From: Salegentibacter sp. 24
Lineage (GTDB): Bacteria; Bacteroidota; Bacteroidia; Flavobacteriales; Flavobacteriaceae
DNA: 64,000 nt
Assembly (NCBI RefSeq): GCF_004362395.1
Contig: NZ_SNWE01000005.1
Location: forward strand, 62,001 to 126,000
Reading direction: 5' to 3'
Shown here: piece by piece, positions 1-10,178 of the stretch
Numbering within the stretch: the stretch's first letter is position 1
Layout: each line of letters begins with the position of its first letter
Position numbers and translations under genes: made by a program
Notes under the pieces: generated by a model
What the model was told of the DNA's origin: nothing
Databases searched by the model: none
The model's input: the letters and a program-made list of their open reading frames with translations, nothing else

Positions 1-580
1 TGTTTGATGACACCGAAGTTATATCCTGTCCCAAATTATAGGCTTCCTCATAACTCGGTTTGGTACGTTGAAAACCTACCATAGACTTTGATTGGGGAGT
101 TAAAAAACTCTTGGCTGATTGTGGAAAATCAAATCCCGTAAATTCCTGTGTAACAATATGGGCCACAGTATCACTATATTTATGAATATGATATTTAAAG
201 GCAATATCATTGTTGCTTACCCGGAATACTACATCTATTTTTTGTCCCTTTTCATTGGAAAAAGTACTGATTAACTCCTCTGCCTTATAACTTATCTTCG
301 AATTTTTAAGCTTATTAGATTCGTAGGTCTTTTCAATATTGTTAGTTTCACTACCTTCGAAACTTAAGTTCTCGGAATAATCGGTTATATTGGTTTTTAG
401 ACCTAAACGGGATTTTTCCAGTACTACCTCATTATTATATAGCACAGAATACAAGGGCCTTCCTGATTCCAAATAAATTTCCAGTTTAACAGACTGGTTG
501 GGGCTTTTTACCACAGCTTCCTGTGCAAACCCGCAATTTAATCCGGATAATAATCCTATAAGCAAAACGATATTTTTCAT
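1..580 (-). CDS. GH97 family glycoside hydrolase, N-terminal part (runs off the window)
   Basis: The reading frame opens at an ATG at 578-580 and stays open for 193 codons to base 1, so the C-terminal part, with the catalytic barrel, lies outside the window. A signal peptide ending in GFAQ is followed by a beta-sandwich typical of the GH97 N-terminal domain: it starts with VKSPNQSVKLEIYLESGRPL and later has MVGFQRTKPSYEE, as in SusB-like alpha-glucosidases and GH97 alpha-galactosidases. Only 24 bp separate it from the GH10 gene upstream, so it is probably the last or a late gene of the xylan operon. In that setting it may remove alpha-linked side groups from xylan fragments. Retaining or inverting type cannot be told because the catalytic residues are not visible. 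Confidence 0.8.
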   Translation of the reverse strand, partial: MKNIVLLIGLLSGLNCGFAQEAVVKSPNQSVKLEIYLESGRPLYSVLYNNEVVLEKSRLGLKTNITDYSENLSFEGSETNNIEKTYESNKLKNSKISYKAEELISTFSNEKGQKIDVVFRVSNNDIAFKYHIHKYSDTVAHIVTQEFTGFDFPQSAKSFLTPQSKSMVGFQRTKPSYEEAYNLGQDITSVSSN

Positions 581-604
581 TATTAAATCAAAGTTTTCTG
601 TCGT

Positions 605-1759
605 TTATTTCCTTGAAGCCAGTTCAATTATTTCCTTTACCACGGGCTTAGCTTTGTTATTACGGTCGAACAACAAGGGATAATCGGTCCTTCCACGAAC
701 TGGCCAGTTATTCTTCCATGAATTGCCATCGTTGATACCCCAAAGGGCTACTCGTGAAATATTATCCTGATGCTTGAGAAAAAGCTCAAAAAATGCTAAA
801 TACCTTTTTGTGAATTGTTGCTGAACTTCTTCTGGCAAAGCATCTGGGAAGGGGTTCATTTTGTCTTCGTATTGATAATTATCTGATATTTCAGCTCCTG
901 CATCACCCCATGGAGAGGGTAAAACACTAAGGTCCAATTCAGTTATCATCACTTCTCCAAGTTTCCCGTATGCTTCCAGGCTATTTTCAAATTCATGAAT
1001 ATCAGGGTTGCCAAGTCCTATATGCCCCTGCATTCCAATTCCATGAATCGGAACGCCCTCTTTATGAAGATTTTTTACCATGTTAACTACACCATTACGC
1101 TTTCTGGGGTTTGACATGGAATAATCATTATAATAGAGTCTGGCATCAGGATCCGCCTTATGGGCGAACTCAAAAGCCAACTTTATAAAATCTTCACCGA
1201 TTATTTTATAGAATTTACTATCCCTATAACTCCCATCGTCTTCAATTGCTTCATTGACCACATCCCAGGAATGAATCCTACCCTTATAACGACCAACTAC
1301 CGCTTGAATATGATCTTTCATTCGCTCAATCAGCACTTCTTTTGATACAGGGTTTCCATTCTGGTCTACAAAAAACCAATCCGGAGTTTGAGAATGCCAT
1401 ATAAGGGTATGACCGTGAATATGCATATTGTTCGCTTCTCCAAATTCCACAAACTTATCAGCCAGTGAGAAATCGAATTCACCCTGTTCGGGCTGAATTC
1501 TTTCACTTTTCATGATATTTTCTGAAACAATGGAATTAAAATGTTTTTTTACGATCTCCATTTCTTCTGGTCGCCTACCCATAATTTGCCATGCATTTAG
1601 TGTGGTGCCAATATGAAATTTTCCCTTAAGGGCTTCCTTTAAAGATTTTTCATTCGGATTTATGTTAATTGATGGATTTTCACTTTTATTATAACTATAA
1701 AATGTAAAAATAACACTTAAAAATAAAATTAAAAAAGGGATATTTTTTCTTTTTAACAT
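605..1759 (-). CDS. GH10 endo-beta-1,4-xylanase, single domain
   Basis: A 384-aa GH10 enzyme that cleaves internal beta-1,4-xylosyl bonds. An N-terminal hydrophobic segment (about residues 8-22) suggests export. It has no clear lipobox, so it may be periplasmic or anchored by this segment. The barrel starts near residue 40. The acid/base is Glu170 in WDVVNEA and the nucleophile is Glu274 in ITELDLS; the HGHTLIWH and NDYS substrate-site motifs are also present. There is no extra binding module, unlike its neighbour at 2072-4207, which fits a role on shorter, already imported xylo-oligosaccharides. It follows that neighbour after a 312-bp gap containing an inverted-repeat element, so it may be weakly coupled to the upstream operon. 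Confidence 0.95.
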   Translation of the reverse strand: MLKRKNIPFLILFLSVIFTFYSYNKSENPSININPNEKSLKEALKGKFHIGTTLNAWQIMGRRPEEMEIVKKHFNSIVSENIMKSERIQPEQGEFDFSLADKFVEFGEANNMHIHGHTLIWHSQTPDWFFVDQNGNPVSKEVLIERMKDHIQAVVGRYKGRIHSWDVVNEAIEDDGSYRDSKFYKIIGEDFIKLAFEFAHKADPDARLYYNDYSMSNPRKRNGVVNMVKNLHKEGVPIHGIGMQGHIGLGNPDIHEFENSLEAYGKLGEVMITELDLSVLPSPWGDAGAEISDNYQYEDKMNPFPDALPEEVQQQFTKRYLAFFELFLKHQDNISRVALWGINDGNSWKNNWPVRGRTDYPLLFDRNNKAKPVVKEIIELASRK

Positions 1760-1927
1760 AGCAATTATTTTAAATAAGATTTACCTAAACAGGTGTGATT
1801 TAACCATAGTAATTTAAAATTTTCTATGATTTATTCTTAAACTTCCTACCCACCTTTTTGGTAAGAATAAAATGAAAAAGTTCTCCCAACTTCCATAGGA
1901 CCTTTCTTTTAACACCAGCAATTCTTA

Positions 1928-2026
1928 AGCGTTACAAATTCAACCGGCATAAAGGCTACATGGGTTTAGGAGAACTATTCAGTAAAAATTACACAAAGCT
2001 TAATTCAACTTTGAATTTGTAACGCT
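1928..2026. repeat. 99-bp element with perfect 16-bp inverted ends
   Basis: AGCGTTACAAATTCAA at 1928-1943 is an exact inverted copy of 2011-2026, with 67 bp between. The right arm also takes part in a smaller local dyad (AATTCAA-CT-TTGAATT, 2002-2017). The match stops on both sides after 16 bp. There is no ORF inside, no T-run that would make it a terminator, and no evident target-site duplication. It fills most of the only long gap (1760-2071) inside the xylan operon. It may be a MITE-like insertion or a large intercistronic RNA hairpin. No second copy was noticed in this window. Confidence 0.7.
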
Positions 2027-2071
2027 ATAAAATAAATGTTCAAACTTTCGATTAGTTTGGTAACTTAACAA

Positions 2072-4207
2072 TTATAAACTTTTTAGAGCTTCAGCAAAAC
2101 TCTTATAAGCGGGTTTCCTATTTAAATTTACATCCCATAAGCCCTGAAACTCTCCAGGTAGCCAATTTGCATCTTCCAGACTATCGCTTACTCCCCAAAC
2201 AGTAATTCCATATCTTTGAGCCACCGGGACATTTGCTTCATAAGCTTCAACGACAAAACTATACATATCTGCCTGTTGTTGTAATATTTCATCAGTAGGT
2301 TCAGAAACATCTGTTCTTATATCCAATTCTGAAACTTTTACTAGTTTACCGGTTTCAGCAAGTAGTTGAAACATCTCAACTATTTTATCCTTATCTGAAT
2401 CCAAACTTATGTGCATTTGAGTACCGATTCCATCTACCCTTGCACCCTGACTTTCGATGTATTCAACATACTTAATAAGACCACGGGTTTTATCCAGATT
2501 GTATTCTAAATTATAATCATTTATAAATAAAAGGTCGTCCGGTTGCGCAAATTGTCTGGCAAGGTTAAATGCCTTTACTGCATAGTCTTTTCCCAGGTAA
2601 TCCTGCCAGTAAAATTCATCACTCGTAATATCGGTATCGTTAGCCCCGCTTTTTAATTCATAGGGATTTCCATCATCCATAGGTTCATTTACTACATCCC
2701 AGGCTTGAACATAACCTGTAGCTGTCATTATCCCCGATATCCAATTTTCCAGTGCTGATTCTATAATCATTTCTTTCTCTTCATCAGTCTTGTTCACTAT
2801 AGTGGTCTCCCCTCCGGAGGAGGATGAAGTATTTTTTAGTACAACATTATCTATATATACAGTACCTGCAAATTCTCCATAGCTTAAAATCAGCCTCTCA
2901 CGATCTTCAGCCGTTGCTGTAGTAGAAAGTTCTATTCTTTGCCATTCGGGAGAAACATAAACCTGTCCGAAACCATCAGAGGAATAATTAGGGCTTTGGA
3001 GTTCAGGGCGAATAATGCCATCAGTAGTTCCTTTTACCCAAAAGCTTAATTCATAAGTTTCTCCCATTTCAAGAGGTTCCTGAAATCCATACACTGTTTG
3101 GACTTCCCAAAATCCACCGGTTAAACTGGGATTTGTTACAAAGAATGCTTTACCTTCGTTACCAAATCCCATTCCGTCCTCCGTAATTCCCCGAGTAGAG
3201 TTATTTCCCCAGCCACCCCAGCCAGTTCCTGTTTCAAAATCACCATTGGCAACAATATTATTAACTATTGGATCTCCTTCGGTATTATAAATATAAAAAT
3301 TACCTATATCAACCAAATAGTTCACATTAGGGGCATACCCAAAGTTCAAATGAACATTTATAGAATCTGCCTGGAAATCATTTATTCTAAATCTTATTTC
3401 CTTCCATGACCTACCGGTTGTAAAAGTAGAATCTACCGTACCATCACTATCATAATCCAGCAAAGGAGTATTATTCTCCAATCCTTCAAAAGCAACACTT
3501 CCTTCACCAGGTATATCAGATTTAACATAGAATACAACCTCATATTCGTTATCCTGAACTACCGATATTGCAGGAGAAGTAAATTGAAGATCTTCAGGTG
3601 AATAAACACTTGTTCCCGCCTCAAGCCTAATGGCTCCAGCCATTTCACCCATACCTTCACCCTGCGCAAGTGAAACTTGCATGGGCTCATATATCCATCC
3701 GGTAAATGATCCATCCTGAAGATTCTGAGAATCTATTTCATTTGGAAATGCGGGAGTAGTTACAGCTATGGGTGCAATAAGCCCATTTAAATACCCTGCA
3801 TTTTGATTAGCATGCCAAGTTAGCGTATGTCCAAAAACAGATATACCTGCTGCTTCAGTCATGGTCAGGAATGTGTTTACACCCGCTAAATTTAATGTCC
3901 CATCAGCTCTTACTACTGCTCCATGTTTCATTCCATATCCAGGAGTTACCTCCTGAAAATTGGAATTGATCAGGCGGTACATTACCTCCTTTGAGTTATA
4001 TTCTGGGATGCTCACTGCTGCACCCAGTTTAAAGGCTGATGCATCTTCTTCCAAATATGTTTTTAAAGTCTGGTAGCTGTTCAATTCTTCCTGCAATGCT
4101 ACACTCTCCGGCTTTTCGACATGAAAATCAAGTGGTTCATAATCCGTGCAAGAGGTTGCCATAGATAATACTGCCACCCAAAGCCCTAATTTATATAAAC
4201 TTTTCAT
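2072..4207 (-). CDS. xyn10A: Surface GH10 endo-xylanase interrupted by two carbohydrate-binding modules
   Basis: A 711-aa lipoprotein (lipobox ending MATSC, Cys20), probably at the cell surface, that makes the first cuts in xylan. The GH10 barrel starts near residue 45 and is interrupted after FGHTLTWHANQNAGYL (about residue 140). Two beta-sandwich modules of the CBM4/CBM22-like type follow (about 160-310 and 315-460), then a short SSSSGG linker, and the barrel resumes near 470. Glu508 in WDVVNEP is the acid/base and Glu627 in VSELDIR the nucleophile, so the enzyme should be active. The same interrupted layout is known from the Xyn10A enzymes of Bacteroides xylan loci. It follows xusE by 27 bp. 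The gene symbol is assigned from architecture and gene order. Confidence 0.95.
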   Translation of the reverse strand: MKSLYKLGLWVAVLSMATSCTDYEPLDFHVEKPESVALQEELNSYQTLKTYLEEDASAFKLGAAVSIPEYNSKEVMYRLINSNFQEVTPGYGMKHGAVVRADGTLNLAGVNTFLTMTEAAGISVFGHTLTWHANQNAGYLNGLIAPIAVTTPAFPNEIDSQNLQDGSFTGWIYEPMQVSLAQGEGMGEMAGAIRLEAGTSVYSPEDLQFTSPAISVVQDNEYEVVFYVKSDIPGEGSVAFEGLENNTPLLDYDSDGTVDSTFTTGRSWKEIRFRINDFQADSINVHLNFGYAPNVNYLVDIGNFYIYNTEGDPIVNNIVANGDFETGTGWGGWGNNSTRGITEDGMGFGNEGKAFFVTNPSLTGGFWEVQTVYGFQEPLEMGETYELSFWVKGTTDGIIRPELQSPNYSSDGFGQVYVSPEWQRIELSTTATAEDRERLILSYGEFAGTVYIDNVVLKNTSSSSGGETTIVNKTDEEKEMIIESALENWISGIMTATGYVQAWDVVNEPMDDGNPYELKSGANDTDITSDEFYWQDYLGKDYAVKAFNLARQFAQPDDLLFINDYNLEYNLDKTRGLIKYVEYIESQGARVDGIGTQMHISLDSDKDKIVEMFQLLAETGKLVKVSELDIRTDVSEPTDEILQQQADMYSFVVEAYEANVPVAQRYGITVWGVSDSLEDANWLPGEFQGLWDVNLNRKPAYKSFAEALKSL

Positions 4208-4234
4208 ACAATTTTTATCTTACTTATTATACAA

Positions 4235-5266
4235 TTATTCGAGCACAGGAGTAAAGAGTTCCATCTCTACACCACGATTCCTGATTACTAAAGTGTCGGT
4301 AGAGGAAACATGAAAATTTTCCAGTTCTACCTCATAATTAAGATAGATAGCATCACGGTCTTGGTTACCCCAACTATTTATTTCTCCATCTTTTACAAAT
4401 TCTCCGCTGCCAGTAACGGTATAATCATCAGAACTAGTTCCTACTGTAATGTTTCCTTCCTCATCAAACTTAAGGATCAAGGGTACATCTATATTGCTTT
4501 CATCGCTAGCTTTGAAAGTTATTGGAAATAAGACTTCATCAATAGACTGAGTAGTTAATAAGACCACTTCATCATTTTCGACAAATTCTTCACCTCTGAC
4601 AATTGTTTGATCAAGTTCAGAATTTCCATTTTTTCCTACAATAATGTCCTCACCCCTGCGTAGATAATAACCATGCAAAGGGTTAATATACTTTACAGCA
4701 TATAAGACAAAGTCTTTAGGCTGGACAGCCCAATCACTCGCTACGGTTCTTCTCCCATCTATAGCAATCGGTTCCCCCACCAGAATAGAATCTGCCTGCT
4801 GAACATTTGTCATTCTAACTGGTATTACATAATTCCGCTGTATTGACAGTGGATCTGCAAAAAATGCCTCCGTAAGTTGAACCTCAACACCACCTGTAAC
4901 TCTTCCTTTAGGAATCACAATATTATCCAATGCCAGATTATAATAATTGCTAGGCATTGTCAAAATATCTCCACCATTTGCAAAAGCTAAATCATCAACC
5001 AAAGTATTATCTACGGTTATGTCTATAATAATGTCTTGTTCATTTTCATAGATCCCTCCAGTGGTGGCCATGATCTCAAATTTCCATTCATTATCCAAGG
5101 ATGTATCAAAAATATCCTCGCCCAACGTAATTGTTCTAACAGGATATTGATGGGCAAAGTATACTGTCTGGTACTCAAAATCAGGGAATTCCCAATCCTC
5201 ATTTTCGCATGAAGCAAATAATACAGATAAGAATAAGAGTAAAAATAAATAAGTTATATTTTTCAT
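4235..5266 (-). CDS. xusE: Xylan-locus surface lipoprotein, DUF1735/DUF5627-like (XusE position)
   Basis: A 343-aa lipoprotein with lipobox VLFASC. The N-terminal part, with a TVYFAHQYPVRTITLG segment followed by beta-rich sequence, resembles the DUF1735 (BT_3987-like) domain; the C-terminal half resembles DUF5627. In the conserved xylan utilization core, the gene between the second SusD and Xyn10A encodes such a protein, and it is thought to be a surface xylan-binding protein. It lies 58 bp after the second SusD gene and 27 bp before xyn10A. No catalytic motif is visible. The binding role is inferred from synteny; the domain names come from the general sequence pattern. Confidence 0.75.
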   Translation of the reverse strand: MKNITYLFLLLFLSVLFASCENEDWEFPDFEYQTVYFAHQYPVRTITLGEDIFDTSLDNEWKFEIMATTGGIYENEQDIIIDITVDNTLVDDLAFANGGDILTMPSNYYNLALDNIVIPKGRVTGGVEVQLTEAFFADPLSIQRNYVIPVRMTNVQQADSILVGEPIAIDGRRTVASDWAVQPKDFVLYAVKYINPLHGYYLRRGEDIIVGKNGNSELDQTIVRGEEFVENDEVVLLTTQSIDEVLFPITFKASDESNIDVPLILKFDEEGNITVGTSSDDYTVTGSGEFVKDGEINSWGNQDRDAIYLNYEVELENFHVSSTDTLVIRNRGVEMELFTPVLE

Positions 5267-5324
5267 GTTTTTTCCAGTTATTTTATTTAATATAAATATC
5301 CTCTACTACCGATTTAATCGGTGA

Positions 5325-7076
5325 TTACCATCCCATATTTTGTGTAAAGCCAAATTTCAATATCTCGCTATACGGGACGGGGCCGTAAATCATATAGTCG
5401 GAATAAAGCCGAGGTTCAACAGAAATTATTGTATGATTCCCATTTTCAATCCTATCTCCCATTGCAGTTTCCGAGAGTTCTTCATTCCACCTGCGCAAAT
5501 CCCAGAAACGGAAACCTTCAAAGCTAAGTTCCAGTCTCCGCTCGTTCCGAATTAGTTCCCGCATAGCATCCTGATCACCCTTGATAGATTCAAGGTAAGT
5601 ATCATTACCCGCTTCACTTAGTCCTGCCCGCTCACGGATTGCCTTAATCACATCATAGGCGGAAAAAGCATTGCCCCCGGTATCCATAGGACCCCAGGCT
5701 TCGTTGGCAGCCTCTGCATAACTCAGGTAGATTTCGGTATAGCGAATAAGCGGAATAATGTGTCTCTGCTGATTCACGCTCTGAGGATTAAGATTAACAT
5801 CTTCCCTAAGCAGCTTGCGAAGGTAATAGCCTGTTCGGGTAGAAGATTCCACAATGTTTAACCCATCATTTGTACCACCATCAACTGCTGTAAAGATTGT
5901 TTCATTAAAAGGTCCTAATTGGCTTTCGTTCACCACAATAAATTCAAGCAGTCGTGGATCACGATTGGAATATGGATCCGTAGGATCGTAACCACTTTCC
6001 GGATGAGTAATTGGAAAGCCATTGGCCATTGGAAAAGCATTAACCAAATTCTGTGTTGGATTCACCAGCCCATCTCCGAAAAGGGAAGGCGGATAGAGTT
6101 GCTCTTCAAGAGCGCTGCTTGGCCCCGGCATATTCATTCGCCAAAGAATTTCAGGCGGATTAAGGCCCGCAGCAAGATTATCAATCACTTCTCTATTATC
6201 ATACCAGGTCACTCCATTTGGGGCAAGGCCCGCATTCATATCAATCACATCAGCCGCATAGTTAGCCGCATCAGCCCAGGTAGTGGTAGTCCCTTGAGTA
6301 AAAGCAGGGCTGGCCGCAAGCAAGGCAGCTCTTGCACGAATTGCCAGAGCAACGCGTTCAGTCATACGCAGACGATTAATACTTCCTAAAACCCGATTAT
6401 AATCGTTCACACTAGCATCCATGTTAAGATATTTGTCCGGAATATCAGCTTCGCTACCAATGTCTTCGTAGTCCAGAGGGAGCAAGTCAATGGCATTCTC
6501 TATATCACTATATATTTGCTGCATGCCAGCCTCAAAGGTAGCCCGTTGCAGACTTGAAAAATCGGTAGAGGCATCTTGTGGTTCAAGATTGATCGGAACT
6601 CCCAATAGCTGCCCCCCAGCCATGCCACCATGGGCTTGCAGAAGCTGGTGCATAAAAAAGGCACGCAATCCATATACCTCCCCTTTAGTACGATCCATAA
6701 ACATCTGGTTGACCGCCGGATTTTCAGCATAGGTAACCGTATCCGCTTTAGAAAGCATCAGGTTCAAATACTGGATTGCTGCATAGGAATTTTGCCACTG
6801 CCCTACCGGATTGAAATTTGCAGCCCATTGCCCTGTGGCCATATTAGAATAGGCGTTATTCTCGGCACTACTTACAGCATCAGCTGTGGCCATTTCATTG
6901 AATGAGAACCCGCCTGGTAGCCTAGTGTATCCGTTATATAGCAGTCCAAGTGCAAAACTTGGCTCATCCTGATTGCTCAGGTCCCGATTGTTTTCAATTG
7001 CTGGTTCAAGAAAATCCTTCTCGCAAGCGGACAGTGCCAGCACAACCAAAACGAAAAACAGTATTTTGTTATTCAT
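5325..7076 (-). CDS. xusD: SusD/RagB family xylan-binding lipoprotein (second pair)
   Basis: A 583-aa outer-membrane lipoprotein (lipobox LALSAC) with the SusD pattern: alpha-helical TPR-like regions, an RAFFMHQLLQ segment and the C-terminal RNERRLELSFEGFRFWDLRRW signature of RagB/SusD proteins. It should cap the SusC-type transporter encoded directly upstream at 7103-10117 (26-bp gap) and capture xylan fragments. The symbol follows the order of the xylan core cluster, not any sequence feature specific for xylan. Confidence 0.92.
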   Translation of the reverse strand: MNNKILFFVLVVLALSACEKDFLEPAIENNRDLSNQDEPSFALGLLYNGYTRLPGGFSFNEMATADAVSSAENNAYSNMATGQWAANFNPVGQWQNSYAAIQYLNLMLSKADTVTYAENPAVNQMFMDRTKGEVYGLRAFFMHQLLQAHGGMAGGQLLGVPINLEPQDASTDFSSLQRATFEAGMQQIYSDIENAIDLLPLDYEDIGSEADIPDKYLNMDASVNDYNRVLGSINRLRMTERVALAIRARAALLAASPAFTQGTTTTWADAANYAADVIDMNAGLAPNGVTWYDNREVIDNLAAGLNPPEILWRMNMPGPSSALEEQLYPPSLFGDGLVNPTQNLVNAFPMANGFPITHPESGYDPTDPYSNRDPRLLEFIVVNESQLGPFNETIFTAVDGGTNDGLNIVESSTRTGYYLRKLLREDVNLNPQSVNQQRHIIPLIRYTEIYLSYAEAANEAWGPMDTGGNAFSAYDVIKAIRERAGLSEAGNDTYLESIKGDQDAMRELIRNERRLELSFEGFRFWDLRRWNEELSETAMGDRIENGNHTIISVEPRLYSDYMIYGPVPYSEILKFGFTQNMGW

Positions 7077-7102
7077 AATCTATCAGTTTTTTAAAAATTC
7101 CA

Positions 7103-10100
7103 TTAAAATAATGCCTTAACACCAATATTGAAAAAGCGTGTCTGAGGAGCACTTACTGTATTTAATTCCAAAATCTCCCTATTGGACGCTATCGTGAATA
7201 AATTAGCTCCGTTCACATACACCCCGAATTCCTCAACCAGATCGCCTCCAATCAAGTTCTCCGGAAACGTATAAGAAACCTGAACACGGGCTAGATCAAA
7301 ACGGTCTGTACTATATTGCCAAAAATCCGAATTACGAAAGTTATTATTACCCCCAGAGGTGGTCAGGCGCGGGTATGTGGCTGTACCCATAGTTTCTTCC
7401 GTCCAACGATTCCTAACGATTTCTGAATATTTATCCTGACCATTTACCCAAAAATAGTCACTGTTCTTTATACCTATTGCACCTGCACGACCAACTCCTA
7501 GTGCAAAGAAGGTGAAGTTCTTCCATTTTGCCGTCAGGTTAATACCGACGGTATAAGGAGATCCATTCCAACCGCCCCTTCCAAGATATATCTCGTCCTG
7601 CGCATTGATTATACCATCGGAGTTTTGATCTTTATACTTTATATCGCCAGGTTGCACTTCACCAAAAGCCTGTTCTGGTGAATTAGCAATTTCTTCAATA
7701 TTTTCAAAGAAGCCTTCGCTCTCCAGACCCCAAATGGCATCCAACGGTTTATTCTGTCTGTTCTGGTAATCATTTTCAAAGAATTCTGCTCGCTTGGAAG
7801 CTTCGGTTGTGACATAAGTCCCCACCAATCCCACCGACCAGTCTACCTGTCCGATTCGTTTGTTTAGATTCAGACTAAAATCAAAACCCGAGCGTAGATC
7901 ATTGTTATAATTTACATATGGGATAAAAGATGAATTCGGCCAACCCGTTTCAAAATAATTGGGATATAAAATGGAAAGTTGATTCACAAGACCTGTCATC
8001 TTGCTCATAAAGACATTCCCATTAAAGACCAATAGGCTGTTGAAGAATGAAGCATCTAGCCCCAAGCTTATTTCCTCCCGCTTAGGCAAAGTCAGATCCG
8101 GATTCGCACCTCGGCGCGAATCGGTGCTTCGTGCAGGCGCAGATAAATCTGCCCATCCGTACCAAGCTCCATCTGTTTGTGTATAGATAGCTTCATAGAG
8201 GAAGTAATCTGGAATATCCAAATCCGTATGTAATATACCCGCCGAGACAGAGAGCTTCAAGTTGTCCACAACAGATGAGGATGCTAAAAAGTCTTCTTCG
8301 CTTATTCTCCAGCCTAACGAAAGTGTAGGAGAAAATCCAGTCCTGTTGTCTTCAGGCACTCTGGTGGAGTATATCATGGCACCATTAAATTGTGCATAGT
8401 ACTTATTTTTAAAGTCATAACCCAAATGTAATCCGAGGTTCGCATTCGTGATTCCCTGGTAGACCCCGGATTGAGACCGTTGAAAACCCCCGGCAATTAA
8501 CATAGCAGAGATATCATGATCATTATCAAGCAAAGTTTCATAGTTCAATTGTCCCGAAAAAGCCAAAGTCTGTCGGTACGAACTATTGCTTACTGTTAGT
8601 TCACCAGAGCTCGCATCCTGGCCATACCGTGTCAGGGAACTTATCATATCTGTTCCTGCATAGTTCGTCCAGGTTGGTTCAAACACGGCATATTCATTAT
8701 TATAGGATTGATTATAGGAAGTGGCATAGTCTAACCCAAACATAGAACTGAATGATAATCCCTTCAGGATATTTTGTAAGTCAGCATCCACACCTGTATT
8801 AAATTGAAATTGACGGCTAGTATAGGTATTGGAACCACCAGCATAGACATCCGCGATAGGATTGGTTTGGTCCAGTTGCGTTCCTCCAAGCAGGTATTGT
8901 CCATCTATCAAGTTGTTGGTGTTTTCCACCAGATTCATTGAAGCCTCATCATTCTCTTCGATTAAATCGATTGGAATAAGTGGTGTAAACCGGTGAGGCC
9001 TTATGGAAGCGGCACCTCCCCAATAGTTAGCGTTAACACCTACATTATTGGAAAATATAGCACCTAAGTCTACAGTGGCAGAGATATAATCAGTCAATTT
9101 CATATCTACGTTTCCGCGGACATTGAACCGTTGATTCTTATTGTTCTCAGCCTCCCCAAAATCCAGTAGGGAACCTTCTGTAAAAAAACCTATATTGGTA
9201 TAGTAACGGGCCTTTTGATTTCCACCAGATATTTCCATCGTCCCATCATAGCGGCTATAAACCTTTTGCAGGTACTCGTCTGAATAATAGTCGACATTAG
9301 GGTAGCGATAAGGATTGGTTCCCGAGAAATGATGATAGATTTCTTCTTCAGAATATAAGGCTTCCAGACCGTCATTTACCCGTGCTTCATTATACAGGGT
9401 CATATACTCCGCAGAACCGAGGTATTTGGGAAAGCTCTTCGGAATAGAAAGACCTGCATTGACCCGAACATCAACCGTCTGCTCACCTATATGTCCCCTT
9501 TTTGTGGTGATAAGAATTGCACCTTTGGCAGCACGGCTGCCATATAATGCTACAGCGGAGACTCCTTTCAGAAAACTAATTTGAGTAATCGCAGTGGGCT
9601 GGACACTACCTACATCACGAGGTACGCCATCTACAAGCACCAAATACTCGTCCATTCCCCAAATATTACCATTAAAACCAGGTACAAGGGCTTGCATATT
9701 ATCTAAAGGAGAGGTTATATAGTTTTTTTCAAGTAATTCAGGAATATCGACATAGGATATACCTCCCATTAGATCCTTCTTTTCTTCCTCGCGATAGGCG
9801 ACCTGAACCAACCTATCAGATCCAAGCACAATCTCTTGCAGGTCTGCCGTTGCGGCACTAAATTTAGTTTCATAGCCAACTCTATAAACGGACAGGATTG
9901 CATTAGGTGAGACTTCTAAGGAAAAAACTCCAAGACTATCTGTAATTGTTGAAACATCATCCTGCTCACTTCTTACAACAGCCCCCTCAACTGGCAATCC
10001 TTCGTCTGTTCGCACCACTGCCTCTATGTCTATCTTTGTGGTCGTTTGTGCGGAAAGAATTACAGGAAGTAGAATTATACTAGCGCACAAAGCAATTTTT

Positions 10101-10117
10101 AGTGTTATATATTTCAT
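7103..10117 (-). CDS. xusC: SusC/RagA family TonB-dependent transporter (second pair)
   Basis: A 1004-aa outer-membrane receptor with a signal peptide, an N-terminal carboxypeptidase-regulatory-like domain (about 27-95), a plug ending in VALYGSRAAKGAILITTKRG, and a long beta-barrel finishing on an aromatic residue (IGVKALF). The usual VVVGYGTQ plug start is absent; here the segment reads VLGSDRLVQVAYREE, so it is a divergent member compared with the other SusC at 12090-15260. It should import xylo-oligosaccharides with its SusD partner. It starts 61 bp after the first SusD gene in the same operon. Confidence 0.93.
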   Translation of the reverse strand: MKYITLKIALCASIILLPVILSAQTTTKIDIEAVVRTDEGLPVEGAVVRSEQDDVSTITDSLGVFSLEVSPNAILSVYRVGYETKFSAATADLQEIVLGSDRLVQVAYREEEKKDLMGGISYVDIPELLEKNYITSPLDNMQALVPGFNGNIWGMDEYLVLVDGVPRDVGSVQPTAITQISFLKGVSAVALYGSRAAKGAILITTKRGHIGEQTVDVRVNAGLSIPKSFPKYLGSAEYMTLYNEARVNDGLEALYSEEEIYHHFSGTNPYRYPNVDYYSDEYLQKVYSRYDGTMEISGGNQKARYYTNIGFFTEGSLLDFGEAENNKNQRFNVRGNVDMKLTDYISATVDLGAIFSNNVGVNANYWGGAASIRPHRFTPLIPIDLIEENDEASMNLVENTNNLIDGQYLLGGTQLDQTNPIADVYAGGSNTYTSRQFQFNTGVDADLQNILKGLSFSSMFGLDYATSYNQSYNNEYAVFEPTWTNYAGTDMISSLTRYGQDASSGELTVSNSSYRQTLAFSGQLNYETLLDNDHDISAMLIAGGFQRSQSGVYQGITNANLGLHLGYDFKNKYYAQFNGAMIYSTRVPEDNRTGFSPTLSLGWRISEEDFLASSSVVDNLKLSVSAGILHTDLDIPDYFLYEAIYTQTDGAWYGWADLSAPARSTDSRRGANPDLTLPKREEISLGLDASFFNSLLVFNGNVFMSKMTGLVNQLSILYPNYFETGWPNSSFIPYVNYNNDLRSGFDFSLNLNKRIGQVDWSVGLVGTYVTTEASKRAEFFENDYQNRQNKPLDAIWGLESEGFFENIEEIANSPEQAFGEVQPGDIKYKDQNSDGIINAQDEIYLGRGGWNGSPYTVGINLTAKWKNFTFFALGVGRAGAIGIKNSDYFWVNGQDKYSEIVRNRWTEETMGTATYPRLTTSGGNNNFRNSDFWQYSTDRFDLARVQVSYTFPENLIGGDLVEEFGVYVNGANLFTIASNREILELNTVSAPQTRFFNIGVKALF

Positions 10118-10178
10118 TAGTTAGTGTTTCGTCGTTAAGATCTTTTAATACTTAAAAAATAAACTGTTTCATTACCCG

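Noticed and set aside
1928-2026. Integron attC site
   Set aside because: The arms contain GTTACAA, which does not fit the GTTRRRY/RYYYAAC core sites, and there is no integrase or cassette array.
1928-2026. Rho-independent terminator
   Set aside because: The loop is 67 nt and no T-run follows either arm.
5919-6389. 156-aa open frame on the plus strand
   Set aside because: It lies fully inside the SusD gene on the other strand and has no domain pattern; it is a shadow frame.
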